Assembly (NCBI GenBank): GCA_017656145.1
Contig: JACDOI010000017.1
Location: 1-46,178 of the forward strand
Source of the DNA: Bacillota bacterium
GTDB lineage: Bacteria; Bacillota; Limnochordia; Limnochordales; ZCTH02-B6
Reading direction: 5' to 3'
Length of the DNA stretch: 46,178 nucleotides
The notes beneath the pieces are model-generated. The model made no database searches. It saw only the letters and a program-made list of their open reading frames with translations, and was not told where the DNA came from. A program made the translations under genes and the position numbers. Of the stretch, positions 10,835 through 19,654 are shown piece after piece. Positions within the stretch are counted from its first letter, which is position 1, and every line of letters starts with the position of its first letter.

Positions 10835-12421
10835 GTGCGGCGAATTCGGATCTTCGATACGACGCTGAGGGACGGCGAGCAGTCGCCCGGGGTAAGCCTC
10901 AACGTCCAGGAGAAGCTAGAGATCGCCCGGCAGCTTGAGCGGCTCGGCGTCGACGTCATCGAGGCAGGTTTTCCCGTGGCGTCGCCCGGCGACCTGCAGG
11001 CGGTGCAGGCCATCGCCAAGGAAGTGCGGGGGCCCATCATCGCCGCCCTGGCCCGGGCCAACCGGGTCGACATCGAGCGGGCGGCGGAAGCCGTCCGGTA
11101 CGCGGCGCGGCCTCGCATTCACACCTTCATCGCCACCTCGGATATTCACATGCGCTACAAGCTGCGCAAAAGCCCCGATGAGGTCGTGGAGATGGCCGTT
11201 GCCGCGGTCCGGTACGCGAAGCAGTTCGTGGAGGACGTGGAGTTCTCGGCCGAGGACGCGACCCGTAGCGACCCGGACTTTTTGTGCCGCATCTTCCGGG
11301 CGGCCATTGAGGCGGGGGCCACGACCATCAACATTCCGGATACCGTGGGCTACACGACGCCTCCCGAGTATGCCCGGCTCATCCGGTACATCAAGGAAAA
11401 TGCGCCCGTTCCCGACGGCGTCGTCATCAGCGTTCACTGCCACGACGATCTCGGAATGGCGGTGGCTAACTCGCTGGCCGCCATCGAAGCCGGCGCCGAC
11501 CAGGTGGAGGGTTGCATCAACGGCATCGGTGAGCGGGCCGGCAACGCCTCCATCGAGGAGATCGTCATGGCGCTGAAGACCCGTCAGGACCATTACGGCG
11601 CGGAGACGGGCATTATTACCGAGCACATCTACCGGACCAGCCGGCTGGTCAGCACGCTGACCGGCATGACCATCCAGCCCAACAAGGCCATCGTCGGCGA
11701 CAATGCGTTCGCCCACGAATCCGGCATCCACCAGGACGGGTTCCTCAAGGAGCGGACGACCTACGAGATCATGACTCCCGAGTCGGTAGGCATCGGGCAA
11801 AGCCGCCTGGTCCTCGGCAAGCATTCGGGCCGCCACGCGTTCCGGGTCCGCTTGCAGGAGATGGGCTACGACCTGAGCGAGGAAAAGGTCCAGCGGGCGT
11901 ACGAGCGGTTTATCGAGCTCGCGGACCGCAAGAAGCACGTGACCGACCGGGACATTCAGGCCATCGTCGAGGAAGAGTTCGTCCGCATCCCCGAGCTGTT
12001 CGCGCTGGATTACCTGCACGTCACGTCGGGCACGTCCACGCTTCCCACCGCGACGGTGCGGATCCTCAAGGGCGGTGAGCCTCGGGAAGAGGCGGCGACC
12101 GGCGACGGGCCGGTGGATGCGGTGTACCGGGCCATCGACCGGGTGACGGGCATTGAGACGAACCTGGTCAGCTATGCGCTCCACGGGGTGACCAGCGGCA
12201 AGGACGCCCTGGGGGAGGTCACGGTGCAAATACGCGACAACGGCCACGTGTACGCGGGCCGGGGAACGAGCACTGACGTCATCGAGGCCAGCGCCCGGGC
12301 GTACTTGCAGGCTCTCAACAAGCTCGTCTACGACCGCCAGCGGTTTGCCCCGGCGCCCTCCCCGGCTGCCGGGTCCAAGATCCAGGAATCCGCGGAGATG
12401 TCGCCGGCGGCGGGGCAGTAG
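10835..12421 (+). CDS. leuA: 2-isopropylmalate synthase
   Basis: Condenses 2-oxoisovalerate with acetyl-CoA, the committed step of leucine synthesis. The 528-residue product has the DRE-TIM barrel start [13 protein letters not shown] from residue 7 and metal ligands in [10 protein letters not shown] (His 201 and 203). It also has the [10 protein letters not shown] segment and a full C-terminal LeuA allosteric domain (about 395-505), which normally binds leucine. The start is a GTG with AGGAGGG upstream. The last 20 residues (Pro/Ala/Ser-rich) are a non-conserved tail. Compared with cimA in the same operon it has the longer IPMS-type regulatory end. Confidence 0.95.
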   Translation: MRRIRIFDTTLRDGEQSPGVSLNVQEKLEIARQLERLGVDVIEAGFPVASPGDLQAVQAIAKEVRGPIIAALARANRVDIERAAEAVRYAARPRIHTFIATSDIHMRYKLRKSPDEVVEMAVAAVRYAKQFVEDVEFSAEDATRSDPDFLCRIFRAAIEAGATTINIPDTVGYTTPPEYARLIRYIKENAPVPDGVVISVHCHDDLGMAVANSLAAIEAGADQVEGCINGIGERAGNASIEEIVMALKTRQDHYGAETGIITEHIYRTSRLVSTLTGMTIQPNKAIVGDNAFAHESGIHQDGFLKERTTYEIMTPESVGIGQSRLVLGKHSGRHAFRVRLQEMGYDLSEEKVQRAYERFIELADRKKHVTDRDIQAIVEEEFVRIPELFALDYLHVTSGTSTLPTATVRILKGGEPREEAATGDGPVDAVYRAIDRVTGIETNLVSYALHGVTSGKDALGEVTVQIRDNGHVYAGRGTSTDVIEASARAYLQALNKLVYDRQRFAPAPSPAAGSKIQESAEMSPAAGQ

Positions 12422-12433
12422 GCTTCATTTGCC

Positions 12434-12470
12434 TCCGCGCCCGGCGGCCGACCGGTCCGCCGGGCGCGGA
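12434..12470 (+). other. Perfect 14-bp GC hairpin between leuA and leuC
   Basis: TCCGCGCCCGGCGG (12434-12447) and CCGCCGGGCGCGGA (12457-12470) are exact complements with a 9-base loop. No T-tract follows, and leuC begins 34 bases downstream. It may be a processing or stability element or a partial terminator within the operon. Confidence 0.6.
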
Positions 12471-12504
12471 AGGCCGACCGTGAACGATGAGGAGGGAACA
12501 CGGG

Positions 12505-13929
12505 ATGGTTGCCCGCACGATGTTCGAAAAGATCTGGGACGCGCACGTCGTCCACGAGGAGCCCGGAAAGCCGGCCCTCTTGTACATCGACCTCCATCTG
12601 GTGCACGAGGTGACCTCGCCCCAGGCCTTTGAGGGGTTGCGCCTGGCAGGCCGGAAAGTCCGGCGGCCGGACTTGACGTTTGCCACCATGGACCACAATG
12701 TGCCCACGTGGGACCGGTCGTTGCCGGTGACCGATGAGATCGCCCTCCGCCAGATGGAGGCCCTGGAGAAAAACGCCAAGGAATTCGGAATCAAACTCTT
12801 CGACCTATTCAGTCCTCACCAGGGAATCGTTCACGTCATCGGGCCAGAGCTAGGGCTCACCCAGCCGGGCAAGACGATCGTCTGCGGCGACAGCCACACG
12901 TCAACCCACGGGGCGTTCGGCGCGCTGGCGTTCGGTATCGGAACGAGCGAGGTGGAGCATGTGCTGGCCACCCAGTGCCTGCTCCAGAGAAAGCCGAAGA
13001 CGATGGAGATTCACGTGGCCGGCGACTTGCCGCCGGGGGTGACGGCCAAGGACGTAATTCTCGGCATCATCAGGCAGATCGGCACCGCCGGCGCCACCGG
13101 GCACGTCGTGGAGTATACGGGCAAGTGCATCCGCAACTTCAGCATGGAGGAGCGGATGACCATCTGCAACATGTCCATCGAGGCCGGCGCCCGGGCCGGG
13201 ATGATCGCGCCCGATGAGACCACGTTCAAGTACCTCGAAGGGCGCCCGTACGCGCCCAAGGGCAAGGAGTTCGAAGAAGCCATCGCGCAATGGGAGAAGC
13301 TCCCCACGGATCCCGGCGCCAAGTTTGACAGCCGGGTGGAGATCGACGCGAGCTCGCTGGCTCCCATGGTCAGCTGGGGCACGAATCCGGGTCAAGTCGC
13401 GCCGGTGACCGGCGTCGTTCCCGATCCCAGCTCGTTCGCGGACCCTAACGAGCGCAAGGCGGCCGCCCGGGCCCTCGAATACATGGACTTGGAACCCGGA
13501 ACGCCCATTCAGTCGATCCGGATCGACCGGGTGTTCATCGGCTCGTGCACCAACGCGCGCCTGGCGGACCTGCGGGCAGCGGCGCAGATCGTCCGGGGCC
13601 GGCGGGTAGCTCCCCACGTGCGGGCCATGGTCGTGCCCGGGTCCCAGTTCGTCAAGAAACAGGCGGAAAAGGAAGGCTTGGATCAGATCTTCAAGGCGGC
13701 CGGATTCGAGTGGCGGGAGGCCGGCTGCAGCATGTGCCTCGGCATGAACCCCGACATCTTGGCCCCCGGCGAGCGGTGCGCGTCCACGTCCAACCGGAAC
13801 TTCGAGGGGCGCCAGGGCCGGGGCGGGCGGACGCATCTGGTCAGCCCCCAGATGGCGGCCGCTGCGGCCATCGCGGGCCATTTCGTCGACATCCGCGAGT
13901 GGGACATGGCCGAAGTGTTCGCGGGCTAA
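12505..13929 (+). CDS. leuC: 3-isopropylmalate dehydratase, large subunit
   Basis: With LeuD forms the [4Fe-4S] isomerase converting 2-isopropylmalate to 3-isopropylmalate. It can also process citramalate in the cimA route. The 474-residue product carries the cluster ligands Cys348 (GSCTNAR), Cys408 and Cys411 ([11 protein letters not shown]), and the conserved [22 protein letters not shown] region. The ATG at 12505 follows the SD GAGGAGGG; the frame opens six codons earlier, but those codons are the SD itself. It is of the longer bacterial LeuC type and lies 26 bases before leuD. Confidence 0.96.
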   Translation: MVARTMFEKIWDAHVVHEEPGKPALLYIDLHLVHEVTSPQAFEGLRLAGRKVRRPDLTFATMDHNVPTWDRSLPVTDEIALRQMEALEKNAKEFGIKLFDLFSPHQGIVHVIGPELGLTQPGKTIVCGDSHTSTHGAFGALAFGIGTSEVEHVLATQCLLQRKPKTMEIHVAGDLPPGVTAKDVILGIIRQIGTAGATGHVVEYTGKCIRNFSMEERMTICNMSIEAGARAGMIAPDETTFKYLEGRPYAPKGKEFEEAIAQWEKLPTDPGAKFDSRVEIDASSLAPMVSWGTNPGQVAPVTGVVPDPSSFADPNERKAAARALEYMDLEPGTPIQSIRIDRVFIGSCTNARLADLRAAAQIVRGRRVAPHVRAMVVPGSQFVKKQAEKEGLDQIFKAAGFEWREAGCSMCLGMNPDILAPGERCASTSNRNFEGRQGRGGRTHLVSPQMAAAAAIAGHFVDIREWDMAEVFAG

Positions 13930-13955
13930 TCAACCGGCCGGAGGTGTTGTGAGAT

Positions 13956-14564
13956 ATGGAAGCATTGCGGGTTCACTCGGGGCTTGTAGCGCCGCTGGAT
14001 CGGGTGAACGTCGATACGGACCAGATCATCCCGAAGCAGTTTCTGAAGCGCATCGAGCGCACCGGCTTCGGCCAGTTCTTGTTCTTTGACTGGCGATTCC
14101 GGGAGGACGGCACGCCCAATCCCGACTTCGTGCTGAACTGGCCGCGCTATCAGGGCGCGACGATCTTGCTCGCCCGGCACAACTTCGGTTGCGGCTCAAG
14201 CCGCGAGCACGCCCCGTGGGCGCTTTTGGACTACGGTTTCCGGGTCATCATCGCACCGTCGTTTGCCGATATCTTCTACAACAACTGTTTCCAGAACGGT
14301 ATTCTGCCCGTGCGGCTGCCGGAGGAAGCGGTGGATGAGCTGTTCCGCCGGACCGAAGCCCAAGAAGGATACCGGCTCACGGTGGACTTGGAGCAGTGCC
14401 AGGTCAGGGACGACGCGGGGCTTGCGTTCTCGTTCGAGATCGATCCGTTCCGCCGCCACTGCCTATTGGAGGGGCTCGACGACATCGGCATTACCCTTCA
14501 GTACGAGGACAAAATCCAGGAGTTCGAACGCAACCACCGCATCTTCGGCGCCGTGGGGCGGTGA
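13956..14564 (+). CDS. leuD: 3-isopropylmalate dehydratase, small subunit
   Basis: The swivelling small subunit of the LeuCD isomerase. The 202-residue product shows the expected N-terminus ([20 protein letters not shown]) and the substrate-loop signature [15 protein letters not shown], followed by [11 protein letters not shown]. The SD GGAGGTG sits upstream. Followed after ten bases by cimA; a leuB gene, which often follows leuD, is not present here. Confidence 0.96.
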   Translation: MEALRVHSGLVAPLDRVNVDTDQIIPKQFLKRIERTGFGQFLFFDWRFREDGTPNPDFVLNWPRYQGATILLARHNFGCGSSREHAPWALLDYGFRVIIAPSFADIFYNNCFQNGILPVRLPEEAVDELFRRTEAQEGYRLTVDLEQCQVRDDAGLAFSFEIDPFRRHCLLEGLDDIGITLQYEDKIQEFERNHRIFGAVGR

Positions 14565-14574
14565 GGGGCGCAGC

Positions 14575-16194
14575 ATGTCCATGGGGGAATCCATCGAACT
14601 GTTTGATACGACGCTGCGGGACGGTACCCAGGGCGAGGGCGTTTCCTTTTCGGCCGACGACAAGGTGCGCATCGCCCGGCGCTTGGACCGGTTCGGCATC
14701 CATTACATCGAAGGCGGCTGGCCGGGATCGAACCCGAAGGATGCCGAGTTTTTCCAGCGCATGCGAGAGGTGGCTCTCGAAAACGCCCAGTTGACCGCCT
14801 TCGGCAGCACCCGGCGCGCGGGCGTAGCGCCCGAAGACGACGGGAACCTCCAAGCCATCCTCGCTTCAGGGGTGCGGGTGGCGTCCATCTTTGGAAAGTC
14901 GTGGGACTTTCACGTGACGAACGCCCTGGGCACCACGCTCGAAGAGAACCTGGCCATGATCGGCGACAGCGTCGGGTACTTGCGGGCAAACGGCCTTGAG
15001 GTCATCTACGACGCGGAGCATTTCTTCGACGGGTACAAGCGCAACCGGGCGTACGCGCTGGAGACGCTGCAGGCGGCATTGGAGTCCGGGGCGCGGACGC
15101 TTGTCTTGTGCGATACCAACGGCGGCACGCTGCCAGAGGAAGTGTACGAGATCGTCAGCGCCGTGCGGGAGGCCTTGCCCGGCGCGCGGCTGGGCATCCA
15201 CGCGCACAACGACTGCGGCCTGGGCGTGGCCAACACCCTCGCAGCGGTGCGGGCCGGCGCCCGCCACGTCCAGGGGACCATCAACGGCTTCGGCGAGCGG
15301 TGCGGCAACGCGGACTTGATCCAGGTCATCCCCAACCTGCAGCTGAAGATGGGGTACGGGTGCGTCTCAGCCGAGCAGTTGCGGACGCTGACGGAGTTGT
15401 CCCGCTACGTCAGCGAGCTGGCCAACCGGGCTCCGGTGGACAACCACCCGTTCGTCGGCAAGAGCGTGTTTGCCCACAAAGGCGGCATCCACGTCAGCGC
15501 AGTGCTCAAGGCGCCCGAAACGTACGAGCACATCCCGCCGGAAGTGGTGGGCAACGAGCGGCGGGTGCTGGTCTCGGAGTTGTCGGGCGGAAGCAACGTG
15601 ATCTATAAGGCCCGCCAATACAATATCCGCCTGGACAAGGACTCCCCGGCGTTGAAAGAAGTCGTGGCCACCATCAAGAGCCTGGAGCATCAAGGCTACT
15701 ACTTCGAAGCGGCGGAAGGTTCCTTTGAGCTGTTGGTTAAGAAAGCCATCGGTGCTTACCGGCCGTACTTCTCCCTCGAAGGCTTGCGCCTCATCATCGA
15801 AAAGGACGACATGGCTGCGGAGCCATCGGCCGAAGCCATCATCAAGGTTCGGGTCGGCGACGAAGTGGTTCACACGGCAGCCGAGGGCAACGGGCCCGTC
15901 AATGCGCTGGACAACGCGCTGCGCAAGGCGCTGCTGGACGTGTACCCGGCGCTGGCCCGCATCCATCTGACCGACTACAAGGTGCGGGTGCTCAACGAGG
16001 ACGCGGGCACCGGCGCCAAGGTGCGGGTGTTGATCCAGACCGCGTGCGACGGCCGCTCCTTCGGAACCGTTGGCGTGTCCTCCAACATCATCGAGGCGAG
16101 CTGGATCGCCCTTGTCGACAGCGTCGAGTACGGCCTGATGGCATGCGGCGTCGAGCCGATGACGGCCCGCGAGTCGGCCCGGGTCATGTCCTGA
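14575..16194 (+). CDS. cimA: (R)-citramalate synthase
   Basis: Condenses pyruvate with acetyl-CoA to citramalate, giving a threonine-independent path to 2-oxobutyrate and isoleucine through LeuCD and LeuB. The 539-residue product has the DRE-TIM motif [17 protein letters not shown] from residue 10. The metal-binding HAHND (His 209 and 211) and NGFGERCGNADL follow. Features such as GGWPGSNPKD and YDAEHFFDGYKRN are typical of the CimA-type subfamily rather than IPMS. A C-terminal regulatory domain (about 400-520) is present, presumably sensing isoleucine. The frame opens far upstream within leuD, but homology begins at the ATG at 14575 (GAGGGG SD). Last gene of the ilv-leu operon. Confidence 0.92.
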   Translation: MSMGESIELFDTTLRDGTQGEGVSFSADDKVRIARRLDRFGIHYIEGGWPGSNPKDAEFFQRMREVALENAQLTAFGSTRRAGVAPEDDGNLQAILASGVRVASIFGKSWDFHVTNALGTTLEENLAMIGDSVGYLRANGLEVIYDAEHFFDGYKRNRAYALETLQAALESGARTLVLCDTNGGTLPEEVYEIVSAVREALPGARLGIHAHNDCGLGVANTLAAVRAGARHVQGTINGFGERCGNADLIQVIPNLQLKMGYGCVSAEQLRTLTELSRYVSELANRAPVDNHPFVGKSVFAHKGGIHVSAVLKAPETYEHIPPEVVGNERRVLVSELSGGSNVIYKARQYNIRLDKDSPALKEVVATIKSLEHQGYYFEAAEGSFELLVKKAIGAYRPYFSLEGLRLIIEKDDMAAEPSAEAIIKVRVGDEVVHTAAEGNGPVNALDNALRKALLDVYPALARIHLTDYKVRVLNEDAGTGAKVRVLIQTACDGRSFGTVGVSSNIIEASWIALVDSVEYGLMACGVEPMTARESARVMS

Positions 16195-16211
16195 CGCGGC
16201 ATCAGCCCTTC

Positions 16212-16243
16212 GGCGGGCGCCGCGAAAGCTGGCGGCGCCCGCC
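16212..16243. terminator. Perfect 12-bp hairpin between convergent cimA and ppa
   Basis: GGCGGGCGCCGC (16212-16223) pairs exactly with GCGGCGCCCGCC (16232-16243) around an 8-base loop. It sits between two convergent genes and could end both transcripts, although neither side has a T-tract. Confidence 0.55.
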
Positions 16244-16258
16244 ACCCGGCGTGCTGGC

Positions 16259-16759
16259 TCAGCCGGCCGCGGTGCCGGTTTGCCGGCGGCGCTCGCGGGC
16301 CTCCTCAATGACCCGGCGGGCGTAGGCGGCGTCGTGCCAGCCGCCGACGCGGGTCGACTTTTCTTCCAGATCCTTGTAGACCTTGAAGAAGTGGGTGATC
16401 TCCCGCAACAGGTGCGCGGGCACGTCCCGCAGATCCTGCACCCAGTTCCACTGGGGATCGCTGACGGGCACCGCGAGCACTTTCTCATCAGGCCCTTTTT
16501 CGTCCGACATCTCAAACAGGCCGACGGGCCTGGCCCGGATGACGCAGCCTGGGAACGTGGCTTCCCCCACCAACACGAGCGCGTCCAACTCGTCGCCGTC
16601 CCGGGCCAGCGTATCGGGTATGAAGCCGTAATCGGCCGGGTAGTGGACCGAAGAGAACAGCATCCGGTCCAAGAAGAACCGGCCGGTCTTCGGATCGTAT
16701 TCGTACTTGTTGCGGCTGCCGCGGGGTATTTCGACCATTACCAGGACATCGTCCACCAT
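16259..16759 (-). CDS. ppa: Inorganic pyrophosphatase (family I)
   Basis: Hydrolyses pyrophosphate to phosphate, pulling biosynthetic reactions forward. The product of about 166 residues has the family I signature: EIPRGSRNKYEYD at the N-terminus, the metal-binding DGDELDALVL, and KVLAVPVSDPQW. ATGs at 16762 and 16759 follow the SD AAGGAG (16771-16766); the second has better spacing. An upstream TTG at 16786 lacks support. It is transcribed alone, convergent with cimA and divergent from ccmE. Confidence 0.94.
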   Translation of the reverse strand: MVDDVLVMVEIPRGSRNKYEYDPKTGRFFLDRMLFSSVHYPADYGFIPDTLARDGDELDALVLVGEATFPGCVIRARPVGLFEMSDEKGPDEKVLAVPVSDPQWNWVQDLRDVPAHLLREITHFFKVYKDLEEKSTRVGGWHDAAYARRVIEEARERRRQTGTAAG

Positions 16760-16832
16760 CATCCGCTCCTTACGGTTGTTGGCCAAGGGTTCGGCGGAGC
16801 CTGCCGGTTATCCTGTTCGCCGGGCCTTCGCC

Positions 16833-16861
16833 TTGTGCGTAGCCCGCCCTTTTGCTAGACT
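16833..16861 (+). promoter_or_regulatory. Candidate promoter of the ccm operon
   Basis: TTGTGC (16833-16838) and TAGACT (16856-16861) are separated by exactly 17 bases. Matches to consensus are partial (3/6 and 4/6), but the position, 30 bases before the ccmE start with an SD between, is suitable. Confidence 0.45.
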
Positions 16862-16893
16862 GAAACGAGAAGACGTGGAGGGAGTATAGGTTC

Positions 16894-17373
16894 ATGGACC
16901 CGCGACGGCGCAAGGTTGCGTTTGCCCTGATGCTAGTGGGCATCGTGCTTGTCTACCTGATTGCGACGGCTGCGTCCAACACCACGATGTACTACTTGAC
17001 CGTCGAGGAAGCGCTGGCTCGACAGGACGAGCTGGTGGGGCGGTGGGTCCGGGTCGCCGGCCAAGTGCCCGGCGACAGCCGCGAGTTCGATCCGCGCGGG
17101 TTCCGGCTGGCCTTTGACGTCGAGCAGGACGGGAAGCGGATCCCGGCTGTCTATCGCGGGGTGCGCCCGGACAATTTGGTCGACGGCGCCGGGGTGGTGC
17201 TGGAAGGCAGCTTTAACGAAGACGGCGCGTTTGAGGTGGATCGCCTGCTGGTGCAGTGTGCCTCCAAGTATGAGGCGGCGGACCGGTACGATTCCGAAGA
17301 CTCGCGGGCCTACGAAGAGATCGACGGAGTGCTCTACGAGTCGTACGAATCGGGCTGGCGCGGAGGGCGCTAG
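16894..17373 (+). CDS. ccmE: Cytochrome c maturation heme chaperone CcmE, CxxxY variant
   Basis: CcmE carries heme outside the membrane, covalently bound, from CcmC to CcmF. The 159-residue product has one N-terminal membrane anchor (about 8-27) and an OB-fold domain (RWVRVAGQVPG, VVLEGSFNEDG). The usual heme-binding HxxxY is replaced by C-A-S-K-Y, with Cys122 and Tyr126, and the whole protein has no histidine. This is the CxxxY type known from some archaea, Desulfovibrio and certain Gram-positives. The C-terminal tail is acidic and tyrosine-rich. First gene of the locus, with GGAGGGAG SD and a candidate promoter. Confidence 0.92.
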   Translation: MDPRRRKVAFALMLVGIVLVYLIATAASNTTMYYLTVEEALARQDELVGRWVRVAGQVPGDSREFDPRGFRLAFDVEQDGKRIPAVYRGVRPDNLVDGAGVVLEGSFNEDGAFEVDRLLVQCASKYEAADRYDSEDSRAYEEIDGVLYESYESGWRGGR

Positions 17374-17374
17374 C

Positions 17375-18097
17375 TTGGAGATTCGGCTTCGAGACGTGAG
17401 CCGCCGGGTGGACGGGCGACGGTTGCTGGACGGCGTTACGCTCTCGCTCCGCCCCGGCGAGCTCTTGCTTTTGTGTGGCCCCAACGGGGCGGGGAAGAGC
17501 ACTTTGCTCAAGGTCATCGCGGGGCTGCTGGCGCCCACATCGGGTGACATCGCCTACGACGGCCGGCCCGCGGCCAAGTGGGGGCCCGGGCTCCGGCGGC
17601 ACTTGGGCGTCATGCTCCACGAAAGCCTGCTCTACGATGAGCTTACGGTGTGGGACAACCTCGTCTTCGCGGGCCGGTTGTTCGGGGTCGACGGTCTAGC
17701 GGCCCGGGCAGATGCGCTGGTCGATGAGGTAGGCCTGCGATTGGTGGCCCGCGAACCGTGCGGACGACTGTCCCGGGGAATGAAGCAGCGGGTGTCGCTG
17801 GCACGGGCGCTGATCCACCGGCCCTCGGTGCTGCTTTTGGACGAGCCGTACTCGGGTCTTGACGCCCGCTGGGCCGGTTGGCTCACGGATTTGCTGGCCC
17901 GAGAGCGGGAGCGGGGCGCGGGTATCGTGGTGGTCGCCCACGAATGGCGATTGGCTTGGCCTTTAGCCGACCGGGTGGCGGTGATCAACCGGGGGCGGCT
18001 TGTAATGCTGAAGGACGCAGGCGGGCGCAGCGCGGCCGATTTCGAGGCCGAGTACCGGCAGCTTGTGATCGCGGGCTATGAGGAGGGGAGCGGGTGA
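17375..18097 (+). CDS. ccmA: Heme exporter ATP-binding protein CcmA
   Basis: The ATPase of the CcmABCD complex; ATP hydrolysis releases holo-CcmE from CcmC. The 240-residue product has Walker A GPNGAGKST (35-43), the signature LSRGMKQR (132-139) and Walker B VLLLDEP (152-158). The start is a TTG at 17375, one base after the ccmE stop, with GGAGGGCGC ahead. The longer upstream frame lies inside ccmE and is a shadow. The end overlaps ccmB by four bases. Confidence 0.92.
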   Translation: MEIRLRDVSRRVDGRRLLDGVTLSLRPGELLLLCGPNGAGKSTLLKVIAGLLAPTSGDIAYDGRPAAKWGPGLRRHLGVMLHESLLYDELTVWDNLVFAGRLFGVDGLAARADALVDEVGLRLVAREPCGRLSRGMKQRVSLARALIHRPSVLLLDEPYSGLDARWAGWLTDLLARERERGAGIVVVAHEWRLAWPLADRVAVINRGRLVMLKDAGGRSAADFEAEYRQLVIAGYEEGSG

Positions 18098-18771
18098 GTT
18101 ACGGCCGGGCAGTCGCGGCGATTATCCGGAAAGACTTTCAATTGGAATGGCGCACCGGGGAGGCGTTGCTGACCCCGGTCCTCCTGTCCCTTTTGCTCAT
18201 GCTCGTGTTCGTCTTCGCACTGCCGCCGTCGGCGCTCCGATCCTCCGATATGTTCGTCGCAGGCTTGTGGACGGCGGTATTTTTCTCGGGTACGGTCGGG
18301 TTGTCCCGGGGCTTCGGCCGGGAGAGGCCCGACGGGCGCCTGCTGGGTTTGTTGCTCGCGCCGGTGGACCGCGGGGCGGTGTTTTTGGCCAAGGCGCTGG
18401 TCTCGTTCTTGTTTATGGCAATTTCGGCCTCGGCGACCATCCCGGCGTTTTTCGCCGTTTTCGGGCAATCTCCCGGCGCGCCTGTTTGGCGCTGGGCCGC
18501 GGTGGTGGGTTTGGTCCTTTTGGCCTACAGCGGATCGGGAACCCTCCTGGGCGCGGTCGCGGCCCAGCTTCGAGCCGGGGAGGTGTTGTATCCGGTGCTC
18601 CTGTTCCCGCTCCTGGTGCCCGTCGTGCTTGCCGCGGTGCACCTGACCGACGCGTTGCTCGTGGAAGGCGGGTGGGGATCGGCCGGGGTGTGGATGAACA
18701 TGCTGGTGGTGTACAATATCTTGTTCTGGGGCGTTCCGTATTTGGTCTTTGAGTACGTGGTGGAGGTATGA
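18094..18771 (+). CDS. ccmB: Heme exporter membrane subunit CcmB
   Basis: Integral membrane partner of CcmA. The 225-residue product has about six hydrophobic segments. The N-terminus (IIRKDFQLEWRTGEALLTPVL) matches the CcmB family, as do the GLSRGFGRER loop and the PLLVPVVLAA segment. GTG start in a GTGA overlap with ccmA; the end overlaps ccmC (ATGA). Confidence 0.91.
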   Translation: MSYGRAVAAIIRKDFQLEWRTGEALLTPVLLSLLLMLVFVFALPPSALRSSDMFVAGLWTAVFFSGTVGLSRGFGRERPDGRLLGLLLAPVDRGAVFLAKALVSFLFMAISASATIPAFFAVFGQSPGAPVWRWAAVVGLVLLAYSGSGTLLGAVAAQLRAGEVLYPVLLFPLLVPVVLAAVHLTDALLVEGGWGSAGVWMNMLVVYNILFWGVPYLVFEYVVEV

Positions 18772-19484
18772 TGTTGGCTAATCCGGGGGATGTGAAGCTT
18801 CAGCGAGCCCTGATCGCCCTGTCCGCGCCGGCGGTGGTGGCCGCACTGTACCTGGCGCTCATTTGGGCGCCCGACGAGCGGACGCTGGGAACGGTGCAGC
18901 GGATTTTCTATATCCACGTGGGCTCGGCCTGGAACGCGTATTTGGCGTTCTTCGCCGTGTTCGCAGCCAGCGTCGCGTATCTCACCCGGCGCCGGGCGTT
19001 GTTGGACGCGGTGGCGGCGTCCGCGGCCGAGATCGGCATTCTGTTTACCACGTTGACGCTGGCCACCGGGATCTTCTGGGCCCGGGCGGTGTGGAACGTC
19101 TGGTGGACGTGGGATCCCCGCCTGACGACGACGCTGATCATGTGGTTCATGTACGTCGCGTACTTGCTCGTGCGGGCTGCAGCCGACGGCGAGGAGCGGC
19201 GCGGGCGGTTGTCCGCGGTGTTCGGTATCGCGGCGTTCGCCACCGTGCCGCTGGTTCATTTCTCCGCTACGTGGTGGCGGGGAATGCATCCGAACATCAT
19301 CGAAATTCAGGGTCCCACCCCACGGATCGCCATGGATCCCGAGATGATCGTGACGATGATCACGGCCATGGTGGCGTTGACCATCGTCAGTGGCGGCCTG
19401 TTCGCGTTCAGGCTCGGGCTGGAACGGTTGATGCGGCAGGCCGACAGGCTCAAGGAGAGGATCCGCCTGGAGGTGGGCGAGTGA
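18768..19484 (+). CDS. ccmC: Heme-handling membrane protein CcmC
   Basis: Presents heme to CcmE on the outer membrane face. The 238-residue product has six predicted membrane helices and the tryptophan-rich WWD motif WNVWWTWDP at 109-117. The two expected external axial histidines are His50 (YIHVGSAW) and His164 (LVHFSATWW). The length is close to bacterial CcmC. The ATG overlaps the ccmB stop by four bases, and its own stop overlaps the small ccmD-like gene. Confidence 0.95.
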   Translation: MMLANPGDVKLQRALIALSAPAVVAALYLALIWAPDERTLGTVQRIFYIHVGSAWNAYLAFFAVFAASVAYLTRRRALLDAVAASAAEIGILFTTLTLATGIFWARAVWNVWWTWDPRLTTTLIMWFMYVAYLLVRAAADGEERRGRLSAVFGIAAFATVPLVHFSATWWRGMHPNIIEIQGPTPRIAMDPEMIVTMITAMVALTIVSGGLFAFRLGLERLMRQADRLKERIRLEVGE

Positions 19485-19654
19485 CGATGACGTACCTGTT
19501 CTTAGCCTACACCGCGTTTTGGTTGCTGTTGGCCGGATACCTGTGGAGCATGGCCGCCCGGCAACGCCGGCTGGCCCAAGAAGTTGCGGATCTTTCGGCC
19601 GCCCTCAAGCGGTACGAGGCGCAAGACCGGGTGACCCGCAGGCATGGGCTTTGA
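19481..19654 (+). CDS. CcmD-like small membrane protein
   Basis: A 57-residue gene in the position always held by ccmD, after ccmC. It has one membrane helix (YLFLAYTAFWLLLAGYLWSM), then a basic turn (RQRRLAQE) and a short helical cytoplasmic tail. The aromatic-Tyr-Trp pattern followed by RQRRL is typical of the alternative CcmD family, which stabilises the CcmABC-CcmE complex. GTG start in a GTGA overlap with ccmC and SD GGAGGTG (19469-19475); an ATG two codons later is possible. It is read in the same frame as a longer, spurious ORF that overlaps ccmC. Confidence 0.8.
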   Translation: MTMTYLFLAYTAFWLLLAGYLWSMAARQRRLAQEVADLSAALKRYEAQDRVTRRHGL

